Shown piece after piece: positions 6,630-14,720 of a stretch of 26,198 nt of DNA. The stretch is taken from contig DAISGD010000048.1 of the NCBI GenBank assembly GCA_036823295.1, positions 1 to 26,198 of the forward strand. The letters run 5' to 3'. Every line of letters starts with the position of its first letter. The stretch's first letter is position 1. The position numbers were made by a program, and so were the translations under genes. The notes beneath the pieces are model-generated. The model did not search any database. It was not told the DNA's origin and saw only the letters and a list, made by a program, of their open reading frames with translations. The stretch is from UBA4742 sp002403895 (GTDB taxonomy: Bacteria; Actinomycetota; Acidimicrobiia; Acidimicrobiales; Acidimicrobilacustridaceae).

Positions 6630-8237
6630 TCAGCCGCCCTGGCGCCGAGCCTCAGCCCGCCGCTCGGCATCGAGCCGCTCGAGGGCCGGCTCGGGATGGT
6701 GGTCCACGTAGCGCATCATCTCGGCGACGGCGTGGTGGCCGGCCTCCTCCGCGATGAGCCGGTGCATTTCCTGGCCGACCAGTCGGTAGGCGGGGTGGCC
6801 CTGGGGCGTCGTGCGCAGTTCGAGCATGTGCATCGCTTCGCGGGCGTTCATCTGCATCACGAACCGAACCTTGTAGGCGAGCGCCACGGCGTATGACGCC
6901 TGGGCCGGGAACCGCTCCTCCATGTCGTCGTAGAGCCTGGCCGAGCGTTCCATGGCCTCGTCGAAGCTGGGCACCTCCCCGGCCGCATCGATCGCCTCCG
7001 GCCGGGTGAAGCCGAGGTGGGGGGTCAGCCGCTGCCACTCGATGGTGAGCATCCGGTGCCGTTGCAGGTCGCGGAACGCCCCGTAGTCGGCCACCACGTC
7101 GAAGCGGTAGCCCGAGCGCTCGAGTCCCCGTCCCGGCTTGTGGCGGCGATTGGCCCGCTCGCCGGCGTAGGCCCGCATGATGGCCAAGCGGTCGTCCACC
7201 GACATGGCTCGGACCCTGCGCTCGATCTGGTCCTCAGGGAGGTGAAGGTGCGGGTACAGCATCGCCGCCACCATCTTGATCTCGCCGTCAGGGTCGAAAT
7301 CCACCAACCGGACGAGCGGGGCGGGATCGACCGGGGTGGTCGACGGGAAGAGCCGATCGGCTACCGCATCCATGGCCTCGCGGCCCGACTCCAGGTAGGA
7401 GCTCCAGGCCACACCGCGATCCTCGAGGTCGACCCGCTTCAGGAAGGACGGGATGACCTTGCGCAACTCGGTGAGCATGAGATCGGCGTAGGTGCGGGCC
7501 TCGGGCAGCGGGTGGGCCCGCATGCGCAACAGGAGTTGCTCGTAGCCCTGACCAGTGCCATAGATCCCCACGTTGGACAGTGACGCCGCGGGCAGGATGC
7601 CCCGGAGGGCATCGAAGGCCTTGGCCCGGATGGCCTGGCGGTGAACGAAGTCGGAGTCCTCGGCGGCCTTGGGAAAACGGTCGCGGAAGAAGTCGCCCAT
7701 GCGGGGCAGCATCTCGGCGTAGGTGTCGAACAACCGATCCATGTCGCCCACATACCGAGTCCCGAGTGAGGACATGAGCACCTCCGGGTCCCGATGGAAG
7801 CGGTAGCGACCGCCGATGCGGGCGTCGTAGGCGATGTAGCGGGTCGACTGCTCCAGATAGGCCATGAGCCGGCCCCACTCGAGCACCTTGGTGAGCAGGT
7901 TGGATGCCTGTTCGCAGGCCAGGTGGACCCCACCCAGCTGGGCCACCGAATCGTCCCCGTACTCGAAGAACACCCGGTCGTAGAGTTCCTCGGCCCGGCG
8001 CAGCCCGACGGTAGCGTCGATGGTGACGTCACCGGAGATATCGAGCTCGTTGACGAACTCGTCGAGAAACAGGCGTCGGAGGCTCTTGGGTGAGCGCGAG
8101 TAGCGGGCGAACAGCGCTCCCTTTACGACCTCGGGCAGGTTGACCAGGGCGAACACCGGCTCGTCGAGGTTGGTGAAGTACCGACGCAGGACGTCGGCTT
8201 CCTCCTGGGTGAACTCCTCGGCCTCGTAGACGGTCAC
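6630..8237 (-). CDS. Tandem-domain ThyX-like (FAD-dependent thymidylate synthase family) protein
   Basis: A 535-residue protein, about twice the length of ordinary ThyX (~220-250). Two ThyX-like halves can be seen. The first holds GRLMAYLEQSTRYIAYD (122-138), matching the end of the ThyX motif (S-x-R-Y) without its RHR. It is followed by LRGILPAASLSNVGIYGTG, matching the family's LP...N segment. The second holds LQRHRMLTIEWQRLTP (391-406), with the RHR (393-395) but without the S-x-R-Y part, then LELRTTPQGHPAYRLVGQEM. Canonical ThyX methylates dUMP using folate and FAD. Because the motif is divided between the halves, true thymidylate synthase activity is unproven. It starts with GTG at 8237, fixed by a -10 box 8 bases upstream. 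Confidence 0.8.
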   Translation of the reverse strand: MTVYEAEEFTQEEADVLRRYFTNLDEPVFALVNLPEVVKGALFARYSRSPKSLRRLFLDEFVNELDISGDVTIDATVGLRRAEELYDRVFFEYGDDSVAQLGGVHLACEQASNLLTKVLEWGRLMAYLEQSTRYIAYDARIGGRYRFHRDPEVLMSSLGTRYVGDMDRLFDTYAEMLPRMGDFFRDRFPKAAEDSDFVHRQAIRAKAFDALRGILPAASLSNVGIYGTGQGYEQLLLRMRAHPLPEARTYADLMLTELRKVIPSFLKRVDLEDRGVAWSSYLESGREAMDAVADRLFPSTTPVDPAPLVRLVDFDPDGEIKMVAAMLYPHLHLPEDQIERRVRAMSVDDRLAIMRAYAGERANRRHKPGRGLERSGYRFDVVADYGAFRDLQRHRMLTIEWQRLTPHLGFTRPEAIDAAGEVPSFDEAMERSARLYDDMEERFPAQASYAVALAYKVRFVMQMNAREAMHMLELRTTPQGHPAYRLVGQEMHRLIAEEAGHHAVAEMMRYVDHHPEPALERLDAERRAEARRQGG

Positions 8238-8245
8238 GATCGGCG

Positions 8246-8251
8246 ACAGTA
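8246..8251 (-). promoter_or_regulatory. -10 box TACTGT for the ThyX-like gene (leaderless)
   Basis: TACTGT on the minus strand ends 8 bases before the GTG at 8237. There is no ribosome binding site, so a leaderless transcript is likely. Confidence 0.5.
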
Positions 8252-8324
8252 GAAGGTGGGACCGGCCTCACCGCGGATGGCCCAGGAGACCTTTCGGGGC
8301 GCAGGGAGATAGTGCTTTGGCACG

Positions 8325-9512
8325 TCAGCCGTCGCCCTTGGGCGCCGCTCGGAACGCCTCGGTGGCTGCTTCGAGGGCCTCAGGACGCAGCCACAAGTCG
8401 GCGATGGTCATGGCCAGAGCCTTGGCGCCGTCGAGCACCGCCTGGTCTCCCTCCGGCCCTCGGGCGAAGTCGGCGAACTCGGGCGTGTGGATGGAGATGT
8501 GGGGCGGGGAGACCTTGATCATCGGGTGGATGCTGGGGACCTCGTAGCTGACGTTGCCCATGTCCGTGCTGCCCACCACGGAGAAAAGGTCGTCAGGCTC
8601 GACCGTGACGCGCCCGATGGCCCCGGCGTTGGCGGCGTACAGGCCCATCATGGGCACGTTGTCCTGCATGTCGGCGTACGCCGGCTCCTCCCAGGTGTAC
8701 TCCATGGTGCAGCCGGTGGCGTCGGCCCCGGCCTGGAGGCAGGCGAGGACCCGCTCCTTCAGGGGCTGGAGTCGGCGCAGGGTGGCAGCCCGCACATACC
8801 AGTAGGCCGAGGTGAGAGCGGGCACGATGTTGGGCTTGTCGCCGGCCTCGGTGAAGATGCCGTGGATCCGCTCGTCGGGGCGGATGTGTTGGCGGAGCGC
8901 GGCGATGTTGTTGTAACCGAGCACCGCGGCATCGAGGGCGTTGCGACCTTTGTGGGGGAAGGCCGCGGCGTGGGCGGCCTGGCCGTGATAGGTGACCCGG
9001 ATCTGTTGGATGGCGATGACGTTCATCATGGTGAGATCACCGCCCGCGGGATGCACCATGAGCGCGGCATCCACCCCCTCGAAGGCGCCGGCATCGATCA
9101 TCCGCACCTTGCCTCCGCCACCCTCCTCGGCCGGGGTGCCCAAGATGACGACCCGGCCTCCCACCTCGTCGGCCACGGCCGCGGTAGCCAGCCCTGCTCC
9201 CAGACCGGCGGCAGCGATGATGTTGTGCCCGCAGGCGTGACCGATGCCGGGGAGGGCGTCATACTCGCAGCACACCGCGATGGTGGGCCCGGTCGCCCCG
9301 GCCTTGGCCGCGAAGGCCGTGTCCAGCCCGAAGGCGTGGCGCTCGACTGCCAGTCCCTCGTCCTCGATGAACCCGGTGAGCAGGTCGTGGGCGTAGGTCT
9401 CCTCGTAGCAGAGCTCGGGGTGCTCGTGGATGCCGTGCGAGGCTTCCAGCAGCAGGTCGGTGCGGCGATCGACTTCGTCGACCAAACGACCCTTGACGGC
9501 GTCCAGGTCCAT
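8325..9512 (-). CDS. M20-family amidohydrolase/metallopeptidase (AbgB/PM20D2-like)
   Basis: A 395-residue protein of normal M20D length. Metal-binding and catalytic motifs are in order: IHEHPELCYEE (29-38), CEYDALPGIGHACGHN (82-97) with Cys94 and His96, the catalytic pair TPAEEGGGG (Glu129/Glu130) and VHPAGG (His154). The dimerisation-domain signature HAAAFPHKGRNALDA comes next. These enzymes hydrolyse an amide bond of N-acyl amino acids or dipeptides such as aminobenzoyl-glutamate; the substrate here is unknown. ATG at 9512 was chosen over the longer frame because the M20 helix begins there and a TACGCT -10 box lies 6 bases upstream. No signal peptide is seen, so it should be cytosolic. Confidence 0.9.
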   Translation of the reverse strand: MDLDAVKGRLVDEVDRRTDLLLEASHGIHEHPELCYEETYAHDLLTGFIEDEGLAVERHAFGLDTAFAAKAGATGPTIAVCCEYDALPGIGHACGHNIIAAAGLGAGLATAAVADEVGGRVVILGTPAEEGGGGKVRMIDAGAFEGVDAALMVHPAGGDLTMMNVIAIQQIRVTYHGQAAHAAAFPHKGRNALDAAVLGYNNIAALRQHIRPDERIHGIFTEAGDKPNIVPALTSAYWYVRAATLRRLQPLKERVLACLQAGADATGCTMEYTWEEPAYADMQDNVPMMGLYAANAGAIGRVTVEPDDLFSVVGSTDMGNVSYEVPSIHPMIKVSPPHISIHTPEFADFARGPEGDQAVLDGAKALAMTIADLWLRPEALEAATEAFRAAPKGDG

Positions 9513-9518
9513 CGGCCC

Positions 9519-9524
9519 AGCGTA
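9519..9524 (-). promoter_or_regulatory. -10 box TACGCT for the M20 gene (leaderless)
   Basis: TACGCT on the minus strand ends 6 bases before the ATG at 9512. The M20 gene can therefore be transcribed independently of the helY operon upstream. Confidence 0.55.
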
Positions 9525-9567
9525 GGCCACCCCAGGGTGCCAGCTGACTCGGGTCCGCACGGACCGG

Positions 9568-10179
9568 TCAGACCACCACCCGGAGAGCATCGGGCTCGCA
9601 GCGGATGACGAGATGGCGGGCGCGGGTCACCCGATCGCCGTCCAGCCACACATCCAGGGGGCGCTGGAGGTCCAGGGTAAACGCCGCGGCCCGCCGGGTC
9701 TCCAGGGCTGGATGGGGCAGGTGGGTGCCGGTCGTTAGCCGGCGGCGGGCCTCGAGCCGCTGCCCCATCGCCATGGTGCCATCCGTCAGGTCGAGCAGGC
9801 CGTCATTGGGATGCGAGCGCGGTCCCAGATCCCACCGACCGAGCCACTGGGCGTTCATCACGGCCACCAGTCGGCCCCACCACCACGAACGACGGGCGAT
9901 GAGGTGAGCAACGAAGTAGAACTCGTCGCTATCCACCTCGACCACCCCGAGATCCACCGGGAAGACCATCGCCTCAGCTGAGCGCAGGCGATTCTCGTCG
10001 CCGGCGCCGCCCAGGGTGCGACACAGGTCGCCGCCCAGCAGCCCCAGGGTGGGCGGGACGCTCCCCTGGCGGCGGGCGTTCGTCACCACCGCCCGCGCCT
10101 CGGCGTCAGATCGCACCACTACGCCATCGGGAGGCAGGCCACCGGGTTCACCCCAGGCCTTCCCCTTCTCGATGGTCAC
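9568..10179 (-). CDS. Diacylglycerol-kinase-like protein (short, C-terminal-type domain)
   Basis: A 203-residue protein. TLGLLGGDLCRTLGG (about 44-58) resembles the GGDGT nucleotide-binding loop of lipid and NAD kinases but has Leu-Cys in place of Gly-Thr. Later parts, SHPNDGLLDLTDG and DVWLDGDRV, match the C-terminal β-sandwich of YegS/DgkB-type lipid kinases. A full kinase has about 300 residues, and the N-terminal phosphate-transfer half is short here. It may therefore be inactive or a dedicated family. It starts with GTG at 10179, overlapping the helY stop (GTGA), so translation is probably coupled to the helicase. It is not clear why a lipid-kinase-like protein should be tied to an RNA helicase. 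Confidence 0.65.
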   Translation of the reverse strand: MTIEKGKAWGEPGGLPPDGVVVRSDAEARAVVTNARRQGSVPPTLGLLGGDLCRTLGGAGDENRLRSAEAMVFPVDLGVVEVDSDEFYFVAHLIARRSWWWGRLVAVMNAQWLGRWDLGPRSHPNDGLLDLTDGTMAMGQRLEARRRLTTGTHLPHPALETRRAAAFTLDLQRPLDVWLDGDRVTRARHLVIRCEPDALRVVV

Positions 10180-12818
10180 GTGTCGTCCTCGACGCCTTCG
10201 ACATCCTCTCCCACCACCGATGATGCGGCGACGACGCCCCGGAACATCAACTCGGCCGCTTGGCGGGCGGCCGCCGAGGTGTCGGGGTCGGAAGCGGCAT
10301 CGGCGATCTGGCGCAGCAGGTCGATGAGCAGCTTGGCGTTGCGGACGAAATCGCCGCCGGACAGAGCCTCGTCGTCGAGCACCTCGTCGAGGGGCTCGCC
10401 CGCCACCCAGGCGTGGGCCAAGGCCAGGAACCCGGGATCGGGCGAGCGGGTGAGCGGCAACCCCGAGGCCTTCTCGTCGACGTTCAGCGAGATGGTCAAC
10501 TGCTCGATGCGGGCGACGCGATGCTGTACCCCACCCGATGGGTACCACGGGTCTGGAGGCGGCGCCGCGCTGCGGTGCTCGTAGGTGAAGCACGACGCCA
10601 GGCCCGCGAGCGCCGCCGGGTCGAGGCCATCGAACAGGCCGACCTCGATGGACTCGGCGACGAGCAGGTCCGACTCGTGGAAGATCCGGACGAGTCGCTC
10701 GCCCCGGCCCGTCAAGCTCCACCCGTCGAGGTATTCCCAGGCTTCGAGCAGTTGGAGGACCTGGTCGAAGCGGCGGGCCAGGGACTCGGTTCGGCCCCGC
10801 ACCTGCCGAGTGAGATCCGCCACCTCGCGAGCCACCCGCTCGACCTGGCGGGCCGCCCGCAGGTGGGTGTCGCGCGCGGGGCAGTCGTCGATGGGGTGCG
10901 TGAGCGGCTCGGGGCCGTTCGGTTCATCGCCGTCAGCGTCGGCTCGACCGGACTGGTCCGTCGCCGTCCGCGGTCGGCGGCGGCTCGACGGCTCGAGCGA
11001 GTGCAGCCCCTCGCTGACCTCTTGTTGGAAGCCCTTGTCGTGGGGGGCGAAGGGCACCGGGAGAGTCAAGCGACCCACGATCTCGGGACTATCGCGAAAG
11101 TCGGTGCTTCCCAAGTTGAGCACCCGGCGCTGTGGGGTGATGACCCGCACCCGGACGGCGCCTCCCCGTCGGCGAGCCACGGTGAGCACCGCTACTCGAC
11201 CCCCCGACTTGCCTCCTTCGAGCAGCACGACGTCGCCGGGCCGGAGACGACCCAGCGCCTCGTCGACGTCACGTCGCGGTGACGGAGCCACCACCGCGCG
11301 CTGGTCGCCGATGAGGGCCCGGTACTCATCGATGTCACCCAGCTCGCACTGGGCCTCGGCTCGCAGTTCGGCCAAGGCGTGCTCCCGGCGGGCCAGCCGG
11401 GTCTCCATGCGCACCACCGCGCTGTCGGCCTGGAACTGGGCGAACGACAGGTTCAGCAGGTGATGGGCGACGTCCGCCGTATAACGCCGGACAAGGTTCG
11501 CCGCCATGTTGTACGTCGGGCGGAACGACGAGGTCAGCACGAAGCTGCGACTGGCCGCCAGCCCCGCAACCTCGGCGAAGGCCACGAACGGCGACCACAG
11601 CACCACCGCGTAGCCCTCGGTGTCGATCCCCCGGCGCCCTGCCCGACCGGTGATCTGGGTGTACTGGCCTGGGCTCAGGAACTCATGGCGTTCGCCGGTG
11701 AACTTGGTCAGCTTCTCGATGACCACCGTGCGGGCCGGCATGTTGATACCCAAGGCGAGGGTCTCGGTGGCGAACACCACGCGCACCAAGCCTTGGGCGA
11801 AGCATGCCTCGACGGCCTCCTTGAACGGCGGCACCATCCCGGCATGATGGGAGGCGATCCCCGCCTCGAGCCCCGCCAGCCAGCGGTCGTAGCCGAGGAC
11901 ATCCAAATCGTCGTCGGTGAGGGCAGTCACGTGCTCCTCGACGATCTCGCGGATCTGCGCCCGTTCACCGGGCTCGGTGAGGCGCAGACCTGCATCCAGG
12001 GCAGCCTGCACCGCGTCGTCGCAGGCCGCCCGGCTGAAGATGAAATAGATGACCGGTAGGAGCTCCCGGTCGCGCAATACGTCGATGACCTCGACCCGCC
12101 GTGGCGTGAACCAACGCCGACGAGGACGCCCCCGCCCCGGCACCGCCACCTCGGCATCGAAGCGATCGCCCTCAGGATTTGGTCGGCCGTCCACCAACGC
12201 GGGGAGCAGGTGAGGCTCCTCCGCCGACTTGTCGCCCACCAGATAGAGGTTGGCGAGCTCCACCGGCCGTTCGGTCTCGATGACGGTGGCCGTTGGCCCG
12301 CGCACCGTGCCGATCCATTCAGACAGCTCGGCCGCGTTCGACACGGTGGCCGACAGGCACACCAGCCGGACCTCGGGCGGGAGGTGGATCATGACCTCTT
12401 CCCACACCGGGCCCCGATAGGCATCCTGGAGGTAGTGCACCTCGTCCAGCACGACGCAACGCAGCCCGCTCAATGCCCCGGAGCGGCTGTAGATCATGTT
12501 GCGCAACACTTCGGTGGTCATAACCACGATCGGAGCATCACCGTTGATGGCGTTGTCCCCCGTCAGCAGCCCCACCAGCTCCCGACCATGGCGGCGCACC
12601 AGGTCGTGGTACTTCTGGTTCGACAGCGCCTTGATGGGGGTGGTGTAGAACGCCTTGCCCCCGGACTCGACGGCCCGGGCGACGGCATGCTCCGCCACCA
12701 CCGTCTTGCCCGACCCCGTGGGCGCCGCCACCAGGACCGACTCGCCGCGGTCGACGGCGGCGATGGCTTCGAGCTGGAACCGGTCGAGAATTAGGTCGGG
12801 TCCGGCCGGCTCGATCAC
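10176..12818 (-). CDS. helY: Ski2/Mtr4-type DEVH-box RNA helicase
   Basis: An 880-residue superfamily 2 helicase. Visible motifs are Walker A APTGSGKT (32-39), motif Ia TTPIKALSNQKY (59-70), the DEVH box (125-128), SAT (156-158), ATETLALGINMPA (350-362) and motif VI QITGRAGRRG (388-397). The C-terminal third ends in a DSHCT-like helical domain (GGDFVRNAKLLIDLLRQIA). Relatives unwind structured RNA in an ATP-dependent way for decay or processing. The gene lies directly after tatC, as it does after tatAC in mycobacteria. The GTG at 12818 overlaps the tatC stop (GTGA); the frame is open much further upstream, but that stretch is antisense-like shadow of tatC. It is cytosolic, with no signal peptide. 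Confidence 0.93.
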   Translation of the reverse strand: MIEPAGPDLILDRFQLEAIAAVDRGESVLVAAPTGSGKTVVAEHAVARAVESGGKAFYTTPIKALSNQKYHDLVRRHGRELVGLLTGDNAINGDAPIVVMTTEVLRNMIYSRSGALSGLRCVVLDEVHYLQDAYRGPVWEEVMIHLPPEVRLVCLSATVSNAAELSEWIGTVRGPTATVIETERPVELANLYLVGDKSAEEPHLLPALVDGRPNPEGDRFDAEVAVPGRGRPRRRWFTPRRVEVIDVLRDRELLPVIYFIFSRAACDDAVQAALDAGLRLTEPGERAQIREIVEEHVTALTDDDLDVLGYDRWLAGLEAGIASHHAGMVPPFKEAVEACFAQGLVRVVFATETLALGINMPARTVVIEKLTKFTGERHEFLSPGQYTQITGRAGRRGIDTEGYAVVLWSPFVAFAEVAGLAASRSFVLTSSFRPTYNMAANLVRRYTADVAHHLLNLSFAQFQADSAVVRMETRLARREHALAELRAEAQCELGDIDEYRALIGDQRAVVAPSPRRDVDEALGRLRPGDVVLLEGGKSGGRVAVLTVARRRGGAVRVRVITPQRRVLNLGSTDFRDSPEIVGRLTLPVPFAPHDKGFQQEVSEGLHSLEPSSRRRPRTATDQSGRADADGDEPNGPEPLTHPIDDCPARDTHLRAARQVERVAREVADLTRQVRGRTESLARRFDQVLQLLEAWEYLDGWSLTGRGERLVRIFHESDLLVAESIEVGLFDGLDPAALAGLASCFTYEHRSAAPPPDPWYPSGGVQHRVARIEQLTISLNVDEKASGLPLTRSPDPGFLALAHAWVAGEPLDEVLDDEALSGGDFVRNAKLLIDLLRQIADAASDPDTSAAARQAAELMFRGVVAASSVVGEDVEGVEDDT

Positions 12819-13600
12819 GAAGTGCCGGCCTTCTCGGTCTTCTCCGCTTTCTTCCGCTTGCGACGGTTGAGGTAGCGCCCGATGAGAATGGAGAGCTCGT
12901 AGAAGATGTACATGGGGATGGCCAGGGCCAGCATGCTGATGGGATCGCCGCTGGGGGTGATCACGGCCACCACCACCAAGATGATGATGAGGGCCTGGCG
13001 GCGGTGCTTGGCCAGCCAAGCGGGCTGCACCACGCCGGCGATTTGCATGCCCACCAAGATGATGGGGAACTCGAAGCCCGCGCCGAAGACGAGCATCATG
13101 AACATGATGAGCTTGAGGTAGCTGGGTCCCGTGTAGAAGGGCTTGATGTCGCTGCCGCCGATGTTGATGAGGAAGTTGAGGGCCGGGTTCAGCGAGAAGA
13201 AGGCCACGGCCGCACCCATGAAGAACAGGACCAGGGCGCTGAAGGTGAACGGGAGCGCGTACTTCTTCTCGTGCGGGTACAGCCCGGGGGTGATGAAGCG
13301 CCACAGCTGCCACAACAGGACCGGCATGGCGATGGCGATGCCGGTGTAGGCCGACATCTGGATGCGCAGGGTGAGGCCGTCGAGGGGGCTGGTGGCGATC
13401 AGCGAGCAGTCGCCGTTGGGCGCCACTTGGCAGTATGGGTGCACGAGGATCGTCAGCAGGTAGGGGTAGATGAACCATCCGGCGACGGCGCCGATTGCCA
13501 CGGCGATGACACAGCGGACTATGCGGGTGCGGAGCTCAGCGAGGTGCTCCCACAGCGTCATGTGGCCGCTCTCGCGTACTTCAGGTGCTGGATCGGTCAT
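12815..13600 (-). CDS. tatC: Sec-independent protein translocase TatC
   Basis: A 261-residue polytopic membrane protein, the normal TatC size, with six predicted membrane segments. The N-terminal cytosolic signature is TLWEHLAELRTRIVR, containing the E-x-L-x-E-L-R motif that binds twin-arginine signal peptides. The first hydrophobic segment VIAVAIGAVAGWFIYPYLL and the loop FITPGLYPHEKKYALPF are family hallmarks. The C-terminal tail is Lys-rich (NRRKRKKAEKTEKAG). It forms the receptor of the Tat pore, which exports folded proteins. It follows tatB with a 20-base gap and overlaps helY by 4 bases. Confidence 0.96.
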   Translation of the reverse strand: MTDPAPEVRESGHMTLWEHLAELRTRIVRCVIAVAIGAVAGWFIYPYLLTILVHPYCQVAPNGDCSLIATSPLDGLTLRIQMSAYTGIAIAMPVLLWQLWRFITPGLYPHEKKYALPFTFSALVLFFMGAAVAFFSLNPALNFLINIGGSDIKPFYTGPSYLKLIMFMMLVFGAGFEFPIILVGMQIAGVVQPAWLAKHRRQALIIILVVVAVITPSGDPISMLALAIPMYIFYELSILIGRYLNRRKRKKAEKTEKAGTS

Positions 13601-13620
13601 GGTGGGTCAGCGAGTGCCGG

Positions 13621-14085
13621 TCAGGCCGCGGTCGGGCCCGTGGGACCCACATCGTGGATCGGAGCGGCCTCGACGGCAGGCTCGGCCACGGGGGCGGCGT
13701 CCGCCATGGTGGTCGGCACCGTCGTGGCCGGCATCTCGTAGGCCGACTGGTCGGCGCTGGTGGGCTCGGTGGCCTCTACGGCCTCGGCGGCTTCGGCGGC
13801 TTCGGCGGCTTCGGCGGGAGATGGAGTGGGATCCGTCGTCGGGTCTGTGCTGGTGGTGCTCGCGCGGTCGGGCTCGGCCGGTGGGTACGCCACTGGTTCC
13901 GGATCGGCCGTCGCGGTGATGTCCATGGCACCGCGCAGCTCGTCCTGGAAGCCTTGGGAGATCTTGCGGAACTCCGACAGGTACTTGCCGACCTGGCGGG
14001 CGGCGTTGGGCAACTTGTCGGGCCCGAGCACGATCAGCGCGGCAATGAGGATGACGATCACCTCTCCACCGCCGACGTTGAACAT
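13621..14085 (-). CDS. tatB: Tat translocase subunit TatB (TatA/B family)
   Basis: A 154-residue protein. One N-terminal membrane helix (GEVIVILIAALIVLGPDKLP, residues 7-26) precedes an amphipathic helix (NAARQVGKYLSEFRKI) and a long Ala/Pro/Glu/Thr-rich tail. The GPDKLP hinge is the TatB form; TatA would have FG. The disordered tail contains a short tract of Ala-Glu-Ala repeats. TatB works with TatC to bind twin-arginine precursors. No separate TatA is seen in the window, so it is either encoded elsewhere or this protein serves both roles. ATG 14085 has a TAGACT -10 box 6 bases upstream, so tatBC-helY may have its own leaderless promoter. Confidence 0.88.
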   Translation of the reverse strand: MFNVGGGEVIVILIAALIVLGPDKLPNAARQVGKYLSEFRKISQGFQDELRGAMDITATADPEPVAYPPAEPDRASTTSTDPTTDPTPSPAEAAEAAEAAEAVEATEPTSADQSAYEMPATTVPTTMADAAPVAEPAVEAAPIHDVGPTGPTAA

Positions 14086-14091
14086 GACGGC

Positions 14092-14097
14092 AGTCTA
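14092..14097 (-). promoter_or_regulatory. -10 box TAGACT for tatB (leaderless)
   Basis: TAGACT on the minus strand ends 6 bases before the tatB ATG. Its TAG is also the stop codon of the upstream small membrane protein (14095-14097). Confidence 0.5.
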
Positions 14098-14319
14098 GTG
14101 AGGGGCCCGCCGGGCGAGAGCATCGCCGGTGGAGCGGCGCGCCGCTTCGGCGCGGGCGGCCTCGGAGCGCACGGTGCGTCCCTGCTGGGCCAGCACGGGC
14201 ACGGTTCGCCATGCGCCGCGCAGTCGCTCGGACTCGGCGTTCAGCGCCCGCAGGGAAGCCACCGCCAGGCCCGCGGCAACGCAGGCGAGGCTCATCGGCA
14301 CCAGCCAGATCCAGGACAC
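14095..14319 (-). CDS. Small single-span membrane protein
   Basis: A 74-residue protein of unknown function. Residues 2-23 (SWIWLVPMSLACVAAGLAVA) are a strong membrane helix. The rest is a charged amphipathic helix rich in Arg/Glu/Ala that could form a coiled coil (ALNAESERLRGAWRTV to ARAEAARRSTGDALARR). The topology resembles a TatA-like or septum-type small protein, but it lacks the FG/GP hinge, so it was not called Tat. It starts with GTG at 14319, fixed by a -10 box 8 bases upstream. Its position directly before tatB suggests a membrane function linked to export; this is inference. Confidence 0.65.
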   Translation of the reverse strand: MSWIWLVPMSLACVAAGLAVASLRALNAESERLRGAWRTVPVLAQQGRTVRSEAARAEAARRSTGDALARRAPH

Positions 14320-14327
14320 GGGAGTCG

Positions 14328-14333
14328 AGTCTA
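14328..14333 (-). promoter_or_regulatory. -10 box TAGACT for the small membrane protein (leaderless)
   Basis: TAGACT on the minus strand ends 8 bases before the GTG at 14319. It is the same hexamer as the one before tatB. Confidence 0.5.
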
Positions 14334-14368
14334 GGGCGGGCCGGGCCTGCTGCCTGGTCGGACCGGAC

Positions 14369-14704
14369 CTAGCGGTCGAGCAGCTGGGCCAGCGCGTCGC
14401 CGAGCAGACGATCGTCGCTGAGCAGGTCGTGAAAGTCGAGCAGCTCGTCGTGCGTGATGGGGTGGCCGGTCCCCCGGGGCTCGCTCAGTTCGAGCGGCAG
14501 CGTCCAAGTCTCATACGACACTCCGGAGGCGACCAGGAGATCGACGGTGCGAGGCTCGGCCGGCTTGATGACCGTCATGAGACACACCGGGCAGCGAAAC
14601 GAGTACGTACCCCGGCTGTCGCCGGTGCAGACCCGTACGTGCACGTCGTCGGTGGTCAACTCGACGTCCCCACACTCTCCACAACTGGCCCGAATCGTTG
14701 CCAT
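14369..14704 (-). CDS. Zinc-ribbon hypothetical protein
   Basis: A 111-residue protein with two cysteine pairs, CGECGD (Cys8, Cys11) and CPVC (Cys38, Cys41), set in short β-strands, forming a zinc ribbon. Residues 45-111 are acidic and mostly helical (THDELLDFHDLLSDDRLLG). Function unknown; the ribbon could bind nucleic acid or another protein. ATG at 14704 was chosen for the strong ribosome binding site GGAGGAG 9 bases upstream. The 29 extra codons upstream in the open frame read as non-coding. It diverges from the phosphodiesterase gene across 164 bases. Confidence 0.78.
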   Translation of the reverse strand: MATIRASCGECGDVELTTDDVHVRVCTGDSRGTYSFRCPVCLMTVIKPAEPRTVDLLVASGVSYETWTLPLELSEPRGTGHPITHDELLDFHDLLSDDRLLGDALAQLLDR

Positions 14705-14713
14705 GCGTCGTCT

Positions 14714-14720
14714 CTCCTCC
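14714..14720 (-). promoter_or_regulatory. Ribosome binding site GGAGGAG deciding the start at 14704
   Basis: A near-perfect anti-16S match 9 bases before the ATG. It stands out in a window where most first genes of transcripts have none. Confidence 0.75.

Noticed and set aside
8312..8323. GTGC-TTTG-GCAC hairpin just past the M20 stop codon
   Set aside because: Only 4 base pairs and no U-tract; expected by chance in GC-rich sequence.
12819..13478. N-terminal extension of the helicase open frame
   Set aside because: It overlaps tatC completely, is His/Pro/Arg-rich and has no family resemblance; the helicase begins at the GTG overlapping the tatC stop.
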